Assembly: GCA_946807835.1 (NCBI GenBank)
Contig: OX327704.1
Span: 2,046,001-2,110,000 of the forward strand
Source: Ailanthus altissimus
Taxonomy: Eukaryota > Streptophyta > Magnoliopsida > Sapindales > Simaroubaceae
Length of the DNA stretch: 64,000 nt
Direction: 5' to 3'
In this document: positions 1 to 11,220 of the stretch, in pieces
Position numbering within the stretch: position 1 is the stretch's first letter
How the letters are laid out: each line of letters starts with the position of its first letter
Position numbers and translations under genes: made by a program
Notes under the pieces: generated by a model
Told to the model about the DNA's origin: nothing
What the model saw: only the letters and a program-made list of their open reading frames with translations
Database searches by the model: none

Positions 1-1030
1 ACGAATGACCACCCAAACAAACATCACAAAAAATATTTTCCAAATGTTTTAACTCTCTGATTTCTCTTTAGCTGCAGTCTCATCACAAAAGTTCTTACAA
101 GTCATTACATAAAAAAGCAATTTTGAGGATAAATAAAGTACTTGGATTGCTCTTCTTTAACCCTCTTGAAAGTCGAAAAAGCGTTTTGAATGCTTTTCAA
201 AGAAATACTTGATGGGTACTTTTGCAAGTGCTTTTGAGGTGCTTTTGCAGATAACTTTTCTACTCAAAACGTGCTTTTCAGAAAATCACTTGAAATGCTT
301 CCTCTAAACCATTAGATGGCCTCAAAATGATAAATAAAAGCTCCGCTCGACAAATTTTTCAAGTTTAGATCAACAAAACTGCACCAGAAATAACTAATTG
401 TAGACCTGAAACTTGACTCCTCAAAAAGCATCATGAGTTCACAAAGCAAATCAAAACATTTCACATAAACTAAATTGCCTATAACCCAAAATATCACAAC
501 CATAAGAGTCTAAATTGCCTAAATATAGTTCACAACAAGATATTAACATACCAAGAAACAAAAAATATATATATAAAAAACAGAAAACGGAAAAACGAAA
601 ACAAAGAAAGAACTCATTGACAGCTAAAAAATCGGAATTTGGGGCAATTTAATCAAAAACTAAAAGAATCCCAGTACGAACCTTGTAAGAACTAAAGATT
701 TTGCAGGTGCTTTAGGCAAACGTTATTCAAATCATTGACCCATAAGCAACTCGTTGAAGTATCGTGAGAGGCATTACGAGAATTACATTATAAGAGCATT
801 TGATTTGCGTGTGAGTATGAGCAAAAATACAAGTTGCTAATTTGTTTGTTTATTTATTAATTAATTTTGTAGAGTCAATGTCAATGGCCGGTTTGTTAAA
901 AGACAATGATTAACTTTTATACCTTTGCAAATTTGGTAGCAAGAAAGAACGAGTTGCTGAATCTGAAAAAAAAAATTGAGAGAAAAGGAAATTTAATTGA
1001 ATTGTAATTGTAATTACCAAACGACAGCGT
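1..1030. other. Non-coding AT-rich DNA, nothing recognised
   Basis: I see no coding signal, RNA gene or clear repeat boundary here. Short open frames on the minus strand have low-complexity composition and match no family I know. A stretch near 170-300 repeats phrases such as 'gtgcttttgaggtgctttt' and may be old repeat DNA. Confidence 0.4.
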
Positions 1031-1039
1031 TTTATAGGG

Positions 1040-1860
1040 TGAGTACTGAATTCTGAGGCAGGATATATAAAAAGTAAAAATGCTGCGTTTTACTTTTACC
1101 GCATTAAGGGTGGGTAAAAAAAATCGAGAACCGAAAAATTGAACTGAACTGAACTGAAAAAAATTAGTTCGGTTCGGTTCGATTTTTTTTATTAAAAAAA
1201 TCAATTTTGATTTTATTTTTTCAAAAATCAAACTGGACTGGTTTGATTCGATTTTGCAAAAATTCAGACTAATTCAATTTCGTTTTGTAAAAAATCGGAT
1301 CAAATTAAACCGTGTCTACCCTTATACCGCACCTTACAAAGATGCAATGACGAAAGTAAACGCGGGTGACGAGAGGTGAGTGAGAATATCAAGAAACGCA
1401 AAATGGATTAAATTGTAATTAGAAACACGGCGTATAAAGGGTTTAGGAAGGTAAGAATATACATTCACACGTGAATTGATTTAATAAATTACATAATTTA
1501 TTATATGATAAATATATATTATTATGTGTTATTATTAATAAGTTTATAATTTTATATAATTTATAAAATATTATCATGAGTTTAAAAATTTATTATGTAA
1601 TGTATTAAATTAATTTTTTATATATTAATTGATTAGGAGGAAAAAATATTAAAATGCTCCGTCTTAGTTTTATCACTCCTTGTAAAAGATACAATATGTG
1701 AACGAGGGAGAGTGAGAATATCAAAATAATAATAATAAAGATGTTTTGTTGATATTCATAAAAATTGAAAATATTTATATTTTAGAGAAATTTTAGAAGT
1801 CAAGAATGAATATATATATATATATATATTTGAAATTATTACAGGCGAGAAATTAAAAAA
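1040..1860 (+). repeat. Degenerate satellite-like units, left block
   Basis: The phrase 'aaaatgcttcgttttacttttaccgctccttgtaaaagatac' (split here as aaaatgcttcgttttac and cgctccttgtaaaagatac) recurs in decayed form at about 1080-1104 plus 1329-1400 and at about 1645-1860. Each copy is followed by 'gtgagaatatcaa', then 'tattcataaaaatt' and an AT run. The same unit recurs at 8925-9150, 10175-10340 and three times in 11868-12310. The first copy is cut by the MITE at 1105-1324, and removing that MITE joins 'acttttaccgca' to 'ccttacaaagatgcaat', which restores the unit. The unit is about 180-200 bp long. Confidence 0.65.
1105..1324. mobile_element. hAT-type MITE (220 bp) with 8-bp target duplication
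   Basis: The ends are inverted: TAAGGGTGGGTA on the left and CTACCCTTA on the right. The interior is rich in 'ggttcggttcg' and its complement, a composition common in plant MITEs of this kind. The flanks taccgcat (1097-1104) and taccgcac (1325-1332) match at 7 of 8 positions, and an 8-bp duplication is the hAT signature. The element has no coding capacity. It sits inside a satellite-like unit, and the empty site can be reconstructed exactly. Confidence 0.8.
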
Positions 1861-1960
1861 AAATAGCATTTAATTTTTTGATTTTATAAATATATATCAA
1901 TTTAGTTTTTTATTTTTTAAATATATACTATGTTTAATATTTGTCTTTAAAAAAATTCAG
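1860..1960 (+). repeat. Fold-back MITE, left arm
   Basis: The arm contains 'ataaatatatatcaattta' followed by 'aatatatactatgtt'. Its inverted partner lies at about 3330-3424 and continues at 8888-8928, after removal of the copia element at 3425-8887. Related intact fold-backs occur in the introns of the WSD gene at 47469-47706, 48383-48618 and 55073-55285. Confidence 0.6.
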
Positions 1961-2139
1961 TTAAATAATTGTTTTTTATTATTTTTACTATAATACTCTT
2001 AATATAACAAATGATAAATGTTTGTCTTCATATAAAAAGTGAAAAGTGTTTTCAAATAAAAATATATATAAAAATACCTTAATAAAGACAAAAAAAAAAC
2101 CATCATCAATTCCCTCCCAAAACGTATTAATAACTTTTT

Positions 2140-2385
2140 TGTACTCTCTTTTATTAAATTATAAATTTTATATTAAAAAATAAAAATATTCCACCAAATA
2201 TTATATTTTACTCTCTCTTTTGTTATATTATTAATTAATATAAATATATTCCCTCAAATAATATATTTTACTCTGCTTTTATCATAGTATAAATTTTATA
2301 TTAAAAAATAAAAAAAATTCCCCCAAATAATATATTTTACCTTTTTTATTATATTATAAAAAATAAAAATATTCTCCAAAAAAAA
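2140..2385. repeat. Tandem AT-rich repeat, about 75-bp unit, about four copies
   Basis: The unit is an 'ataaattttatattaaaa' segment, then 'ataaaaatattcc', 'ccaaataatatattttac' and a 'ctcttttatta' segment. It recurs from about 2150, 2210, 2275 and 2340 with point changes and short indels. No coding potential. Confidence 0.6.
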
Positions 2386-2389
2386 CTTA

Positions 2390-2894
2390 CCTTCTCCCCT
2401 AAGACCCAAAACCAGCCCCCTACTCTCTTCTTCGAAAATTCAAAATCACTCATCTCTCTTTCTCCTTGGCAAGAAAGCACACATACAAACTCAAATAATT
2501 TTTTTAAAAAAAGAATTACTTTCACTTTCACACTTTAAATTCAACTAATTTTAAAACCCCGTCATGACCACACTCACTTGTATCTCCTCCCATAGCCATT
2601 GTAAAAATTCTACAAATAAAATCATTTCAACTAATTCACCAACATCTCAGCATCTCTTTTCTCTTTAGCAAGAAGCATAAATACAAAATCAAATAATTAA
2701 AAAAAATTAAAATCACTTTCCTTTCCACATTCTAAAATTTAACTAATTGTAAAACCCTTAAAAAAATCACTTTCTCCCTTAAGACCCAAAACCAGTCGCC
2801 CCACCGTCTTCTCCTAAAATCCAAATCCACTCATTTCTCCTCCAGCATCTTAGCTTCTCTATTCTCCTTAGCAAGCAGCATAAATACAAAGTTA

Positions 2895-2934
<40 letters not shown>

Positions 2935-3000
2935 CTAGAATCACTTTCACTTCCACACATTAAAATCTAACTAATTCTAAAACCCTACCACTGCAAAATT
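2390..3000. repeat. Tandem repeat, about 200-bp unit, about three copies, with (TAA)n
   Basis: The unit runs 'aagacccaaaaccag', then 'cactcatctctc', 'ttagcaagaagcataaatac', 'aatcactttcactttccac' and 'ctaactaatt..aaaaccc'. Copies begin near 2400, 2640 (partial) and 2780. The third copy holds a (TAA)n microsatellite at about 2897-2933. A purine-rich GAGA/GAAG tract follows at about 3190-3245. Not coding. Confidence 0.6.
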
Positions 3001-3424
3001 TCTATATAATAAAATTATTCCTTTCCAAAATCAGCCTTCTTCAGCTCTAACAAGCCCATTTTATTTTACAAAACCAATCCCACAACTTTTAGTTCTTATT
3101 CTATAAAACATACACAAGAGTAACATTACATGGGAGATATATCTCCTATGCTCTAAGGTAAATAATTACTCATAACACAATCCAATAAAGAGAGAGATGA
3201 GAAAGAGAAGAAGAAGAAGAAGAAAAAAGAAAGAGATCACAAAAGAGAAAAATATATTTATTTATTTTTAAATTTTATTTTGTTTTAAATTGACATTTTA
3301 ATAGTTTTAATGAAAAAGACCAAAAATATTCTTTTGTCTTCAACTAATAATCATTTAAAAAAATCTTTTTAATAGTAGGAACTAACGTGATATATATTAA
3401 AAAAATAGAAAATTAAATAGATAT

Positions 3425-4142
3425 TGTGAAGATATTGATTGAAAATTATCGGAATAGGATTTGGAGATCAAGCCCAGTGCGTAGAATGCGCACGGATCAA
3501 AGACGAACGTACAATAAAGCGAAAAATGAAGAAGGGCGCACCAGGCACCAGCGTCGCGGTGACCAAACGTGAGCGCCGCGGTGCCCAGTCCAGAACCTGA
3601 GCGCTGCAGCGCTCAGCAAAAGCGCGCCAGAGCCGCAGCAACGAGATCCCAGCGCCGCGACGCTGGAGATGGGAACAGTATCCCGAAATAAGGAAACTTC
3701 CTTATTTCATCTCCCACTTGTTTCAGGACTCCCTAATACGACTCACAGACGTATAAGGTAAACCTAGGTCGTCCCAAAACCTATATAAAGACTATCAATT
3801 GGCTTGTAAACATATCTTTGTGATCAACTAGAAATCTTGACAATCTTTGTGATAAACAAGAGATTTTAGTGGTTCTTTGTGAGAAAAAATTCCTAGAGTG
3901 AGAGAGAGAGTTTTCTTTGTGATCTTTCTTGTAAAATGCATACTTTGTGAGTGCCTTGTGATTTATAATAAGAGAAGAGTGTAATCTTGATCCACCGTAG
4001 ACGTAGGCAAGTTGTCGAACCACGTAATTCTTTGTGTGTTCTTCTTCTACCCCTTTCTCTATTTATTTCTTAGTAACTTGTTACACATTATTATATTGCT
4101 TAGGTGAATGTTTTTGCTTATTTGTGTGCTTCCGCTTCAACA
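3425..4142 (+). repeat. 5' LTR of copia element 1
   Basis: 718 bp, TG...CA ends. It holds a GC-rich block (about 3535-3670) built from repeated GCGCCGCGG-like words, then a TATA-like 'cctatataaag' (about 3780) and a pyrimidine-rich region. The U5 motif 'gacgtaggcaagttgtcgaa' precedes 'ccacgtaatt' (3988-4030). It carries about 30 bp near 3690-3720 that are missing from the right LTR. Confidence 0.92.
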
Positions 4143-4174
4143 AACTGGTATCAGAGCTTTGGTTCTAAGCAGAC

Positions 4175-4990
4175 ATGACCACACCCAAGTACGAGGTAGA
4201 AAAATTCAATGGTACGAATGACTTCAATCTGTGGAAGATGAAGGTTAAGGCGTTGTTGGTGAGCCAAATGCTTGGTTCGACATTAGAGGAGACTGTAGCT
4301 CCATCTAGTGATGAAGAGAAGATGCTAGAGTCATCTAGAGCTGAGGCAGAAAGAAAGGACATTCAAGAAAGAGCTCATAGCATAATCGTTCTGTCATTGA
4401 GCGATGAAGTACTAAGAGAAGTAGCAGGTGAGACGATGGCAATAGGTCTTTGGAAGAAGCTTGACTCTCTTTATATGAGGAAATCGTTGGCCAACAGACT
4501 ACATATAAAGAAGAAGCTGTATCAGCTGTCCATGTCAGAGGGGACGCCGATGAAAGATCATATAGACGCCTTCAATAAGATCATCATTGATCTTGAGTCT
4601 ATCAACATCAAGATAGAAGATGAAGATATAGCAATTATCCTGCTGAGTTCACTCTCCAAGAGTTATGAGAGTTTTGTTAATACGCTACTCTACGGCAGAG
4701 AGAGTTTAACGATGAGTGATGTGAAATCATCATTAAACTCAAAGTTATTAGGAAAGTAGGCTGAGGGCAATGCAGAAAGTTTATCTGTAAGAGGAAGGCC
4801 CTCATATAGAGATGGGAAGAAAAAAGGCTCAAGGTCAAAGTCCAGGACTCCTAGGAAGTGCTATTATTGCAAGAAAGAGGGGCACTTCATAAAGGACTGT
4901 CCTGAGAAGAAAGCACAGGATAAGAAGAAAGCGGATGCTGCGCTTGCCTATGATGATAACTATGACAGCGCAGAAACACTCGTCGCTACT
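4175..4990 (+). pseudogene. gag: Gag of copia element 1, one in-frame stop
   Basis: This encodes the capsid/nucleocapsid part of the polyprotein, which in this family packages element RNA into virus-like particles. The start MTTPKYEVEKFNG, 32 bases after the LTR end, fits family starts, and FNLWKMKVKALL is a typical N-terminal Gag motif. A TAG at 4757-4759 interrupts the frame. The same frame then continues through a CCHC zinc knuckle (CYYCKKEGHFIKDC, 4859-4900). The stop lies before the knuckle, so it is damage within Gag and not the usual Gag-Pol boundary. Confidence 0.88.
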
Positions 4991-7900
4991 GATGGTATGA
5001 ACTCTGAACAATGGGTTTTAGATTTTGGTTGTACTTTTCACATGTGCCCACACAAGTCTTGGTTTACAAATTTCCAGCCCATTAGTGGTGGTAAGGTGTT
5101 AATGGGTAATGACATTGCATGTCAGATGATGGGAATTGGTAGTGTTAAGCTTACACCACACCTTGTAAGAGAGTTGACAGATGTTAGGTATGTTCCTGAC
5201 TTGAAGAGAAACTTGATCTCATTGGGGACTTTAGACCAGAATGGATGTTCCATCAGGATCGACGGAGGGATTTTAAGAGTTTTGAAAGGTTCTATGGTGG
5301 TAATGAGAGGAGAGAAGCGCAAAGGTGTTTATGTGCTTAAGGGTGAAGTCGTGAGTGGGTCTGCACTATTCTCTGTAGATGATGAGAGTATGCAAACTAA
5401 GTTATGGCATCTTAGACTGGCACACCTAGGCGAGAGAAACCTAAAGGAGTTATATAGTCAAAAGGCGTTGATGAGGATAAGTTCCAGCCCTTGGAGTTTT
5501 GTGAGCATTGTATGCTTGGAAAAGCACATAGAGTGAGGTTCAGTACCAGAGAGCACAAGACTAAGGGGACTCTTGACTACATACACTCGGAGCTTTAGGG
5601 ACCAGCTCAGACAGCTACTCGTGGTCATGCCAGGTATTTTCTCAGCTTGATTGATGACTATTCAAGGAAGCTGTGGGTCTATATGTTGAAGAGTAAGGAT
5701 CAAGCTTTTAAAGTATTCAAGACTTGGAAGGTTCTTGTTGAGAATCAAACTAGCAAAAGAGTGAAGATGTTGAGAACTGACAACGGCCTCGAATTTTGCA
5801 ACAGAGAGTTTGATGGGTTTTGTGCCAAGCATGGAATTGCAAGGCATAGAATGGTAAGATCAACACCGCAGCAGAATGAGGTAGCTGAGAGGATGAATAG
5901 GACCCTACTTGAAAGGGTTAGATGCATGCTTACTAATACAAAGATGTCCAAGATATTCTGGGGAGAAGTTGTAGTGACTGCAGCTTACTTGATTAATAAA
6001 AGTCCCTCTTCAGCAATTGACTTCAAGACATCAGAAGAGAAATGGTCTGGCAATCCTCCGAAGTATGACCACCTCAGAATATTTGGTTGCCCTGCCTTTG
6101 TACATATTAAGGAGGGGAAGTTGGAACTTAGAGCTATCAAAGGGGTATTCATAGGATATTCCGAAGGAGTAAAAGGATACAAGGTGTGGTGTAAAGACTT
6201 AATACCACCAAGGAGTATCATAAGCCGTGATGTGACGTTCGATGAGATGACGATGCTGAAAACCTCCCAAGAAGATGAGAAAGAAGAACCTGTGACCAAG
6301 GAAGACTCAGCACCCGAGTCAATAGAAGTTGAAGTAGAGCCTGAAAATGGATCTGATATGCCCTCAGATCAACACTTCAATAAGGAGATCCTTGAAGATG
6401 AACTAAGAACATCGGCGAGTTCCTCCAAGTCCACCCAAAAGAAGACTGGAACTCTTGAGTTGGAACTTAAAGAGTACCAGCTTGCTAGAGACAGGCTAAG
6501 GAGAATGATCAACCCATCAGTCAGGTATGCACAAGCAGACTTAGTTGCTCATGCTTTTAATTCTGCTTACACTCTTGAGTATGATGAGCCTAAGACATAT
6601 AGTGAGGCTATGAAGAGTGAAAACAAGAAAGAATAGCAGCAGGCCATGGAAGAAGAAATTTGTTCTCTTAGGAAGAACAATACCTAGAAGTTGGTAGAGA
6701 GACCTTAAAAGAAGCTAGTCAGGTGCAAGTGGGTGTATAAGGTAAAGGAGGGGATACCGGGAATTGAGCTTATGAGATTTAAGGCTAGGTTAGTAGCACA
6801 AGGTTTTACTCAGAGAGAGGGAGTCGATTTTCATAAGATATTCTCTCAAGTTGTTAAGCACACATCTATTAGGATTTTGTTAACCATATGTGCAAACCTT
6901 GTTTTACATCTAGAGCTGATGGATATAAAGCCAGCTTTTCTACATGAAGAGCTTGAAGAAACGATATACATGGCACAACTGCAGAGGTTCGAGGAGCTCG
7001 AAAAAGAAGATCATGCTTGTTTGCTAAAGAAGTCATTGTATGGGTTAAAGCAATCACCTAGATAGTAGTATAAGAGATTTGATGAGTTTATGATGGCTTG
7101 TGGTTTTAGCAGGAGCAAGTATGGTGGATGCGTGTACTTCAAAAACATATGTATTTGATTCTATACGTCGATGATATGTTGATCGCGTGCAAGAACATGG
7201 AAGAAATACAGAAGCTCAAGAAGCAGTTGAGTGGCGAGTTTGAAATTAAGGGATATTGTGAGAGAAATAAGAGATGTTATCTTCTTGTCCCAACAGCGAT
7301 ATATAGTTAAAAGTTTGGAGAAGTTTGGTATGTCAAACGCGTAGGCTGTCTCTACTCCTTTGGCCATGCATTTTAGACTTTCAGCAGCACAGTCGCCGAC
7401 ATCCGATGAGAAGAAACTGCAGATGAGCAAAGTACCATATGCGAGCGCTGTGAGGAGCATCATGTATGCAATGGTTTGCATAAGACCAGACATAGCACAG
7501 GCTGTGAGCGTGGTGAGTAGATATATGGCAAATCCGAAAAAAGATCACTGGCTTACAGTAAAGCCGATTCTGAGATATCTCAAAGGAACGTCAAATCACG
7601 GGTTAATGTATAAAAGGGATGAGGACAACAATGAAATGGTAAGAGGGTACGTAGACTCATATTATGCAGGTGATCTTGACAAGAGAAGATTGTTGACGGG
7701 CTACGTATTCACAGTGTTTAGGTGTAGTGTATGTTGGTGATCAGTTCTACAATACGTGGTTGCATTAACTACCACAAAGGCAGAGTACATAGCTGTTGGA
7801 TAAGCTATCAAGGAGGCCGTGTGGTTAAAAAACATATGCGCAGAGGTATTGGCTAGTGAAGATGTGAACACCGATGTGTATTGTGATAGCCAGAGTGCCA

Positions 7901-8106
7901 TACACCTAAGCAAGTATCAAGTGTTCCATGAGAGGTCGAAACACATTGATGTGAGGCTCCATTACATTCGAGAGATTGTCCAAAGTGGTTAAGTTAGTCT
8001 AACAAAGATAGCGTCATCTAAAAACCCTGCTGATATATTGACTAAGTCACTACCCTCGGTTAAATTCGTCCTATGCAAGGACTTAATCGAAGTCACTACT
8101 TTATGA
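4991..8106 (+). pseudogene. pol: Pol of copia element 1 (protease, integrase, RT, RNase H), multiply broken
   Basis: The protease region has WVLDFGCTFHMCP (5012-5050), where the catalytic D-S/T-G is changed to DFG. The GAG-pre-integrase motif LWHLRLAHLGERNL lies near 5402-5445. A frame change follows near 5455-5475, and a stop lies in the integrase start near 5595. The integrase core (5647-6200) keeps LRTDNGLEF and STPQQNEVAERMNRTLLER. RT covers about 6640-7310 and keeps YVDDML (7164 onward). RNase H covers about 7590-8050, with YLKGTSNHGLMY and later HIDVRLHYIRE. Stops or shifts near 6636, 6690, 7065, 7310 and 7740 divide it. The changed protease residue and the stops indicate an inactive copy. 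Confidence 0.9.
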
Positions 8107-8175
8107 GGGTGACCGAAGATGCAGAAATGAGAGATCGAGTTACTTTGTGGATGATTTTGAATCAAGAAGGGGATT

Positions 8176-8887
8176 TGTAAAGATATTGATTGAAAATCAT
8201 CGAAATATGATTTGGAGATCAAGACAAGTGCGTAGAGTGCGCACGGATCAAAGACGGAATCGAAATAAGGCAAAAAATGAAGAAGGGCGCACCAGGCACC
8301 AGCGCCGCGGCGACCAGGCGTGAGCGCCGCAGTGCCCAGTCTAGAACCTGAGCGCCGCGGTGCCAGGACGCCAGCGCCGCAGCGCTCAGCAGAAGCGCGT
8401 CAGAGCCGCAACGACGAGATCCCAGTGCCGCGACACTGGAGAAGGAACAGTATCCCGAAACTTGTTTCAAGACTCCCTAATACGACTCCCACACGTATAG
8501 GGTAAACCTAGGTCGTCTCAAAGCCTATATAAAGGCTATCAATTGGCTTGTAAACGTATCTTTGTAAACAACTAGAAATCTTGACAATCTTTGTGATAAA
8601 CAAGAGATTTTAGTGGTTCTTTGTGAGAGAAAATCCCTAGAGTGAGAGAGAGAGTTTTCTTTGTGATCTTTCTTGTAAAAGGCATACTTTATGAGTGCCT
8701 TGTGATTCATAATAAGATAAGAGTGTGATCTTGATCCGCCATGGACGTAAGCAAGTTGTCGAACCACGTCATTCTTGTGTGTGTTCTTCTTCTACCCCTT
8801 TCTCTATTTATTTCTTTATAACTTGTTCTGCATTATTATATTGCTTGGGTGAATTTGTTTGCTTGTTTGTGTGCTTCCGCTTCAATA
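8176..8887 (+). repeat. 3' LTR of copia element 1
   Basis: 712 bp, clearly homologous to the 5' LTR but with separate indels: extra GC-rich units near 8350-8410 and a loss of about 30 bp near 8457. It begins TGTAAAG and ends ...CAATA, where the 5' LTR ends ...CAACA, so its terminal dinucleotide is TA instead of CA. It is followed directly by the target duplication gatat. Confidence 0.92.
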
Positions 8888-8924
8888 GATATATATCTAT
8901 AAAATCAAAAACTAATATAGTATT

Positions 8925-9157
8925 TTCCTATATTAAAATGCTTCATTTTACTTTTACCATTACTTGTAAAAGATACAATATGTGATGTGCAAAAGTGAGA
9001 ATACCAAAAAAAAAAAAAAATTCTGTATCTTAAAAAAATCGAAACCTTTTTTTGGAGAATTTATGAGATAAGAACACACAGACATGCACATAATTTTTAT
9101 ATATATATATATATAATGATCAGAAGGGACGAGTATTAAAATGCTTCTTTTTTTGAA
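8925..9157 (+). repeat. Satellite-like unit, continued after copia element 1
   Basis: A further copy of the dispersed unit, with 'tattaaaatgcttcatttta', 'cttgtaaaagatacaatatg', 'gtgagaatacc' and a (TA)n run. The next unit starts at about 9130 ('gtattaaaatgcttc') and is cut at about 9145 by the following insert. Confidence 0.6.
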
Positions 9158-10157
9158 GTAATTTTAATATCATTGATAAATTAAGATATTACAGGGTCTA
9201 CTGTTATAAAGTAGAGACTTATCGAGACAAATAAATACAAACTTATTAATGATTACCCAAACTCGACGCTTTCCCTATAAAGGAAATAAAAACAAACTTC
9301 ATTACTAGAGACCATTTACAGATGAATTCTCTACACCCATTAAGGATGGGGACATCCTACGTCACGTATGAGGTATTTTACCTCACTAAAGAGGAGATCT
9401 AACTCACGTAAAAGGATGTACACAAAAACCTCAAAAGAGGGATACACACAATCCACCGATTACAAATACAACCTCCATAATTACAATCCAAATCATTTTA
9501 AACACCCAAATCGCCAATAATATACCCACAAAACTAACAAAATAATAAAACTATAACAACAAATTATTCTTTTTGCAGTGGTGATGGAGAGTTTAAGGTT
9601 GTCGATATATACTTTGCATTAGATTGGACGTAAGCGCAACTACCGAGATCAATGGTTGCTCAATTGTAGGGCTTAAGTGTGCAGCAATGGTTAGCGCGGT
9701 GGCATAATTGGACCGGTGACTGGAGAAAAGTGTGGGACTTTGGTGGTGGCCAAAAACATAACAGAGCTGGGGTGTTAGGTTGGTAGGAAACCACAGGGGC
9801 ATCTAGTTAAGTAGTAACGTCGAAATCCAATTGAAAAATGGCTGGAAAAGCAAAGATAGTGTCAATCAGAGAAGTTTGTCCAGGTTGAGGAAGCTCGGTA
9901 TGGGTCAAGAACTAGGAGTGGGCTAAGGAAGCCGACAGTGGCTGAAAAGCTCCCTGACAGACCCGCTAATGCTCACCGACTGGCAAAATATGCAATTAAG
10001 GATGGAAAAAGAAAAAAAAACCTAAAAAAGAAAGAAAATAAAATTACAACTATACTAAAATGGAAGGGGATGAAAAAAAAGAACAAGAAAGCCATTGGAG
10101 AGGGCCCAAGAAAGCCTCTCTTTAACGGGGGAGATGGGGGGTGGGGTGCGACGCCTT
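9158..10157 (-). mobile_element. Probable retroposon insert of about 1 kb (unclassified)
   Basis: This stretch interrupts a satellite-like unit. It is bounded by a similar 'ttctttttttga' word on each side (about 9145-9157 and 10158-10170), which could be a long target duplication. Read on the minus strand it ends '..ttatcaatgatattaaaatt' (18 bases of that: atcaatgatattaaaatt) before an A-rich run, like the tail of a plant LINE. No reverse transcriptase frame is visible. A 5'-truncated LINE or other retroposed sequence is the best guess. GC content is higher than its surroundings at about 9590-10150. Confidence 0.35.
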
Positions 10158-10799
10158 TTCTTTTTTTTGAGTTAAGAGAAAATATTAGGATTGAGAGGCG
10201 TTCCGTTGTAAATTTAAAAATATGTATGTGACGTGTGAGAGTAAGAATATAAAAAAATGTGGTGTTTTATTTATAATCATAAAAATATAAATAAAAAAAT
10301 TGTTTTAAAGAATATTTTAAAAAAAAGAATATATATATATAGGGGTAATTGTCATAAATACCTTAAAGTAAGGCTTAATTATAATAATATTCACTAGTAT
10401 ATAAAATAAGCAATAATACTGAATCATTAGAGAATATTTTATGAATCCACTAGTATGTGAAATAAATAATAATACTCAATTCTTAAGAAATATTTTATAA
10501 AAATCAGCTGAATTTGTGTCAAATCACATAAAAAATTTAAATTATTTTTTTAGATTTGAAATAGCAATAAAATGATTACTTTACCCTTATACAACAAATA
10601 AAAAATGCACATTTTTTTGATAAAAATTTAACTTTTCAATAATAAAAAAATAACTTCTTATTATTTAAATTATTATATTTACACAATGAAAAAATATTTA
10701 ATATGAATAAATATTACTCTTCTAATCATCACAATATTTACTGTTTATTTATTATTAAAATATAATTATTAAGAAAAAAAGAAAAATTATATGTTTGTT

Positions 10800-11215
10800 A
10801 TTAAAAAAGAAAAAAATACACAATTTTAATTACATCCAACAAAACTTCCCATCTAAATTTACCTATCTGAATAAAAATTTACAAGATGATTTAGCTGCCA
10901 ACAAAATCCTCAAAATCAATTCACATTCCCAAATCAAAATTTCCAATGCGCAGTTTGTAAGCTTCGACCTGCAAGCTCAAGCCTCTATACTCTTGTTTGT
11001 TCTAAAATCATTAACGACCTTATCAAAAGTACTCCTCACACGGCGGCACATCAGCATCTGAGAATTGAAAATAATCACCCAACGCAACTGAACCTCAATC
11101 ACAAACTAAATGTTCTGGCAATGGTCCGGTAACTGCCAAAACCTCCGAATAAAACCCTGAAACTTTGAGAATTGAAAATTGAAAATTGAAAACAAACATC
11201 TTTTATCTCCTAATT
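10800..11215. other. Unidentified cargo segment inside the long-TIR element
   Basis: This part has more even base composition than the arms. On the minus strand it has a short frame around 11060-10980 and a possible splice-like 'cag|gtcgaag' junction. On the plus strand there is an open frame at 10795-11061. Neither gives a protein I recognise. A short triplication of 'aattgaaa' lies at about 11168-11192. It may be a captured gene fragment (inference). Confidence 0.3.
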
Positions 11216-11220
11216 CTCGC

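Larger units (their letters stand above)
3425..8887 (+). mobile_element. Copia LTR retrotransposon 1 (complete ends, degraded genes)
   Basis: The element is 5463 bp long. Its LTRs lie at 3425-4142 and 8176-8887, and it is flanked by the 5-bp target duplication gatat (3420-3424 and 8888-8892). The primer-binding site TGGTATCAGAGC (4146-4157) matches initiator tRNA-Met. A polypurine tract (about 8163-8175) lies just before the right LTR. The internal order gag, protease, integrase, RT, RNase H is the copia order. Gag and integrase resemble the Tnt1/Tork group (inference from motifs). Several stops and frameshifts make it non-autonomous now. It inserted into the right arm of a fold-back MITE. 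Confidence 0.95.

Noticed and set aside
2140..3000. CRISPR-like direct repeats
   Set aside because: The repeats are contiguous tandem units with no unique spacers of constant length, in a plant nuclear context.
3418..3424. 7-bp target duplication (tagatat) for copia element 1 instead of 5 bp
   Set aside because: Element 2 could also be read as 7 bp (tagtatt), but element 3, the solo LTR at 26908 and the inner gypsy element support only 5 bp, the family norm.
4757..4759. Readthrough stop between Gag and Pol in copia element 1
   Set aside because: The same frame continues after the TAG, but the stop lies before the zinc knuckle, inside Gag, and many other stops and shifts follow. Decay is the simpler explanation.
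8219..8505. Open frames on both strands rich in Arg and Ala
   Set aside because: They come from the GC-rich minisatellite of the 3' LTR of copia element 1.
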